52,444 nt of DNA from NCBI GenBank assembly GCA_017620455.1, contig JAFZQK010000074.1, forward strand, positions 1 to 52,444, written 5' to 3'. Below, in pieces: positions 51,896 to 52,444 of the stretch. The position numbers and the translations under genes were made by a program. The stretch comes from Clostridia bacterium (GTDB lineage Bacteria > Bacillota_A > Clostridia > Christensenellales > Aristaeellaceae). The first letter of the stretch is position 1. Each line of letters begins with the position of its first letter. Below the pieces are notes generated by a model. It saw nothing but the letters and a program-made list of their open reading frames with translations. It was not told the DNA's origin and did no database searches.

Positions 51896-52258
51896 ATGGA
51901 AAAGCTGTTAATGGGTTTGTCCACCACCGCCACCGGCATGCTGGTGGTGTTCTCGGGGCTGATGATCCTGATCGGCTGCATCTATGTGATGACGCTGTTC
52001 ACCGCGCGGCCGAAGAAGAAAACGCCCCTGCCCGAGCCGGAAGTGACCTCCATCGAGCCCGTCCGGAGCATGCTGGAGAAGCCTTCAGAGGAGGAAGACG
52101 ACCTGCAGGTGATCGCGGCCATTACCGCCGCCGTCGCCATGATCTGGCAGGGCGAAGGAAAGACCGGCGGCTTCGTGGTGCGCCGCGTGCGCCGCGCCGG
52201 CGCCGGAAGCGCCCGGGCCCGGGCCGTCCGGGAAGAACAGGTTTACAGCAGACTGTAA
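51896..52258 (+). CDS. OadG-like gamma subunit of a sodium-pumping decarboxylase
   Basis: A small subunit of 120 residues with one membrane helix at residues 13-36 (GMLVVFSGLMILIGCIYVM), a Pro/Glu-rich linker and a second conserved helical stretch DDLQVIAAITAAVAMI near 70, as in OadG/MmdD assembly subunits. The C-terminus is very Arg-rich. TAAGGAGGG spans the stop of the previous gene. It tethers the carboxyltransferase to the membrane Na+-pump subunit, whose gene is not in the window. Confidence 0.82.
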   Translation: MEKLLMGLSTTATGMLVVFSGLMILIGCIYVMTLFTARPKKKTPLPEPEVTSIEPVRSMLEKPSEEEDDLQVIAAITAAVAMIWQGEGKTGGFVVRRVRRAGAGSARARAVREEQVYSRL

Positions 52259-52313
52259 CGTTCCCGCGGGCAAAGCGCCCCGCAGGACTTAAACGGAAAG
52301 GAAGATCAACGCT

Positions 52314-52444
52314 ATGAGGAAGTTCAGTATTACGGTCAACGGTATCGCCTACGAAGTGGAAGTGGAAGAAGTCGGGGCCGCGGAAGCCGCCGCGCCCGCT
52401 GCTCCTGCCCCCGCCGCCCCCAAAGCCGCCCCCGCCGCCGCGCC
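52314..52444 (+). CDS. Biotin carboxyl carrier protein, N-terminal part (cut by window end)
   Basis: The first 43 codons of a biotin carrier: MRKFSITVNGIAYEVEVEEVG, the usual N-terminal strands, followed by an Ala/Pro-rich linker (AAPAAPAPAAPKAAPAAA). The biotinylation MKM motif would lie beyond the window. GGAAAGGAAG precedes the ATG. It completes the alpha-gamma/delta-carrier order of a decarboxylase operon. Confidence 0.83.
   Translation, partial: MRKFSITVNGIAYEVEVEEVGAAEAAAPAAPAPAAPKAAPAAA

Overview
The window looks like chromosomal DNA of a GC-rich, anaerobic, Gram-positive Clostridia-type bacterium, probably an uncultured gut or rumen lineage. Evidence: Shine-Dalgarno sites of the AAGGAGG type before most genes; near-consensus TTGACA/TATAAT promoters; the Firmicutes order DUF2232 (yybS-like) - rplI - dnaB; DUF1700/DUF4097 genes; a NiCo-type riboswitch; and the start of a biotin-dependent, probably sodium-pumping decarboxylase operon. 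I saw no rRNA, tRNA, CRISPR, transposase or prophage genes. The taxonomic guess is inference only.

Layout. (1) 1-7.1 kb, + strand: the 3' part of a giant gene encoding TPR-like repeats followed by 14 tandem beta-sandwich modules. (2) 26.3-7.3 kb, - strand: one long surface-polysaccharide operon driven by a consensus promoter. Order of transcription: CapD-like dehydratase, membrane-bound XRE protein, initiating sugar transferase, CapN-like reductase, GT4, a three-gene UDP-L-amino-sugar pathway, CDP-glycerol-type glycerophosphotransferase, EpsG-type polymerase, aminotransferase, IspD/TarI-like cytidylyltransferase, a TPP enzyme split in two frames, GT2, pyruvyl transferase and flippase. Many neighbours overlap by ATGA. 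(3) 30.9-26.6 kb, - strand: DUF1700, DUF4097, HD-GYP and EamA transporter. (4) 31.0-32.0 kb: a CDF metal exporter under a NiCo riboswitch with an overlapping terminator.

(5) 32.1-37.3 kb, + strand: a run of genes around ADP-ribose and nucleotide chemistry: macrodomain protein, small HD hydrolase, an HTH/AAA/CYTH three-domain fusion, an ECF-type S component, a vWA protein and an ADP-ribosylglycohydrolase. (6) 37.3-44.6 kb: gpsA, polysaccharide deacetylase, acylphosphatase, metallo-beta-lactamase-fold hydrolase, MATE exporter, and the yybS-rplI-dnaB operon on the other strand. (7) 44.7-48.8 kb: deoC, an acetyltransferase gene bracketed by two inverted copies of a palindromic repeat, a phosphohexomutase and a Cys-rich beta-propeller protein. 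(8) 48.8-52.4 kb: a secreted SH3-like/proline-rich protein and a divergent decarboxylase operon cut by the window end.

How the parts work together: the capsule operon carries a near-complete Wzx/Wzy-type route, from nucleotide-sugar synthesis through lipid-linked initiation, extension and decoration (glycerol- or ribitol-phosphate-like and pyruvyl groups) to flipping and polymerisation. The best candidates for undescribed biology are the HTH/AAA/CYTH fusion beside a vitamin-type transporter inside an ADP-ribose neighbourhood, the domain-boundary split of the TPP enzyme with an internal ribosome binding site, and the palindrome-bracketed acetyltransferase.
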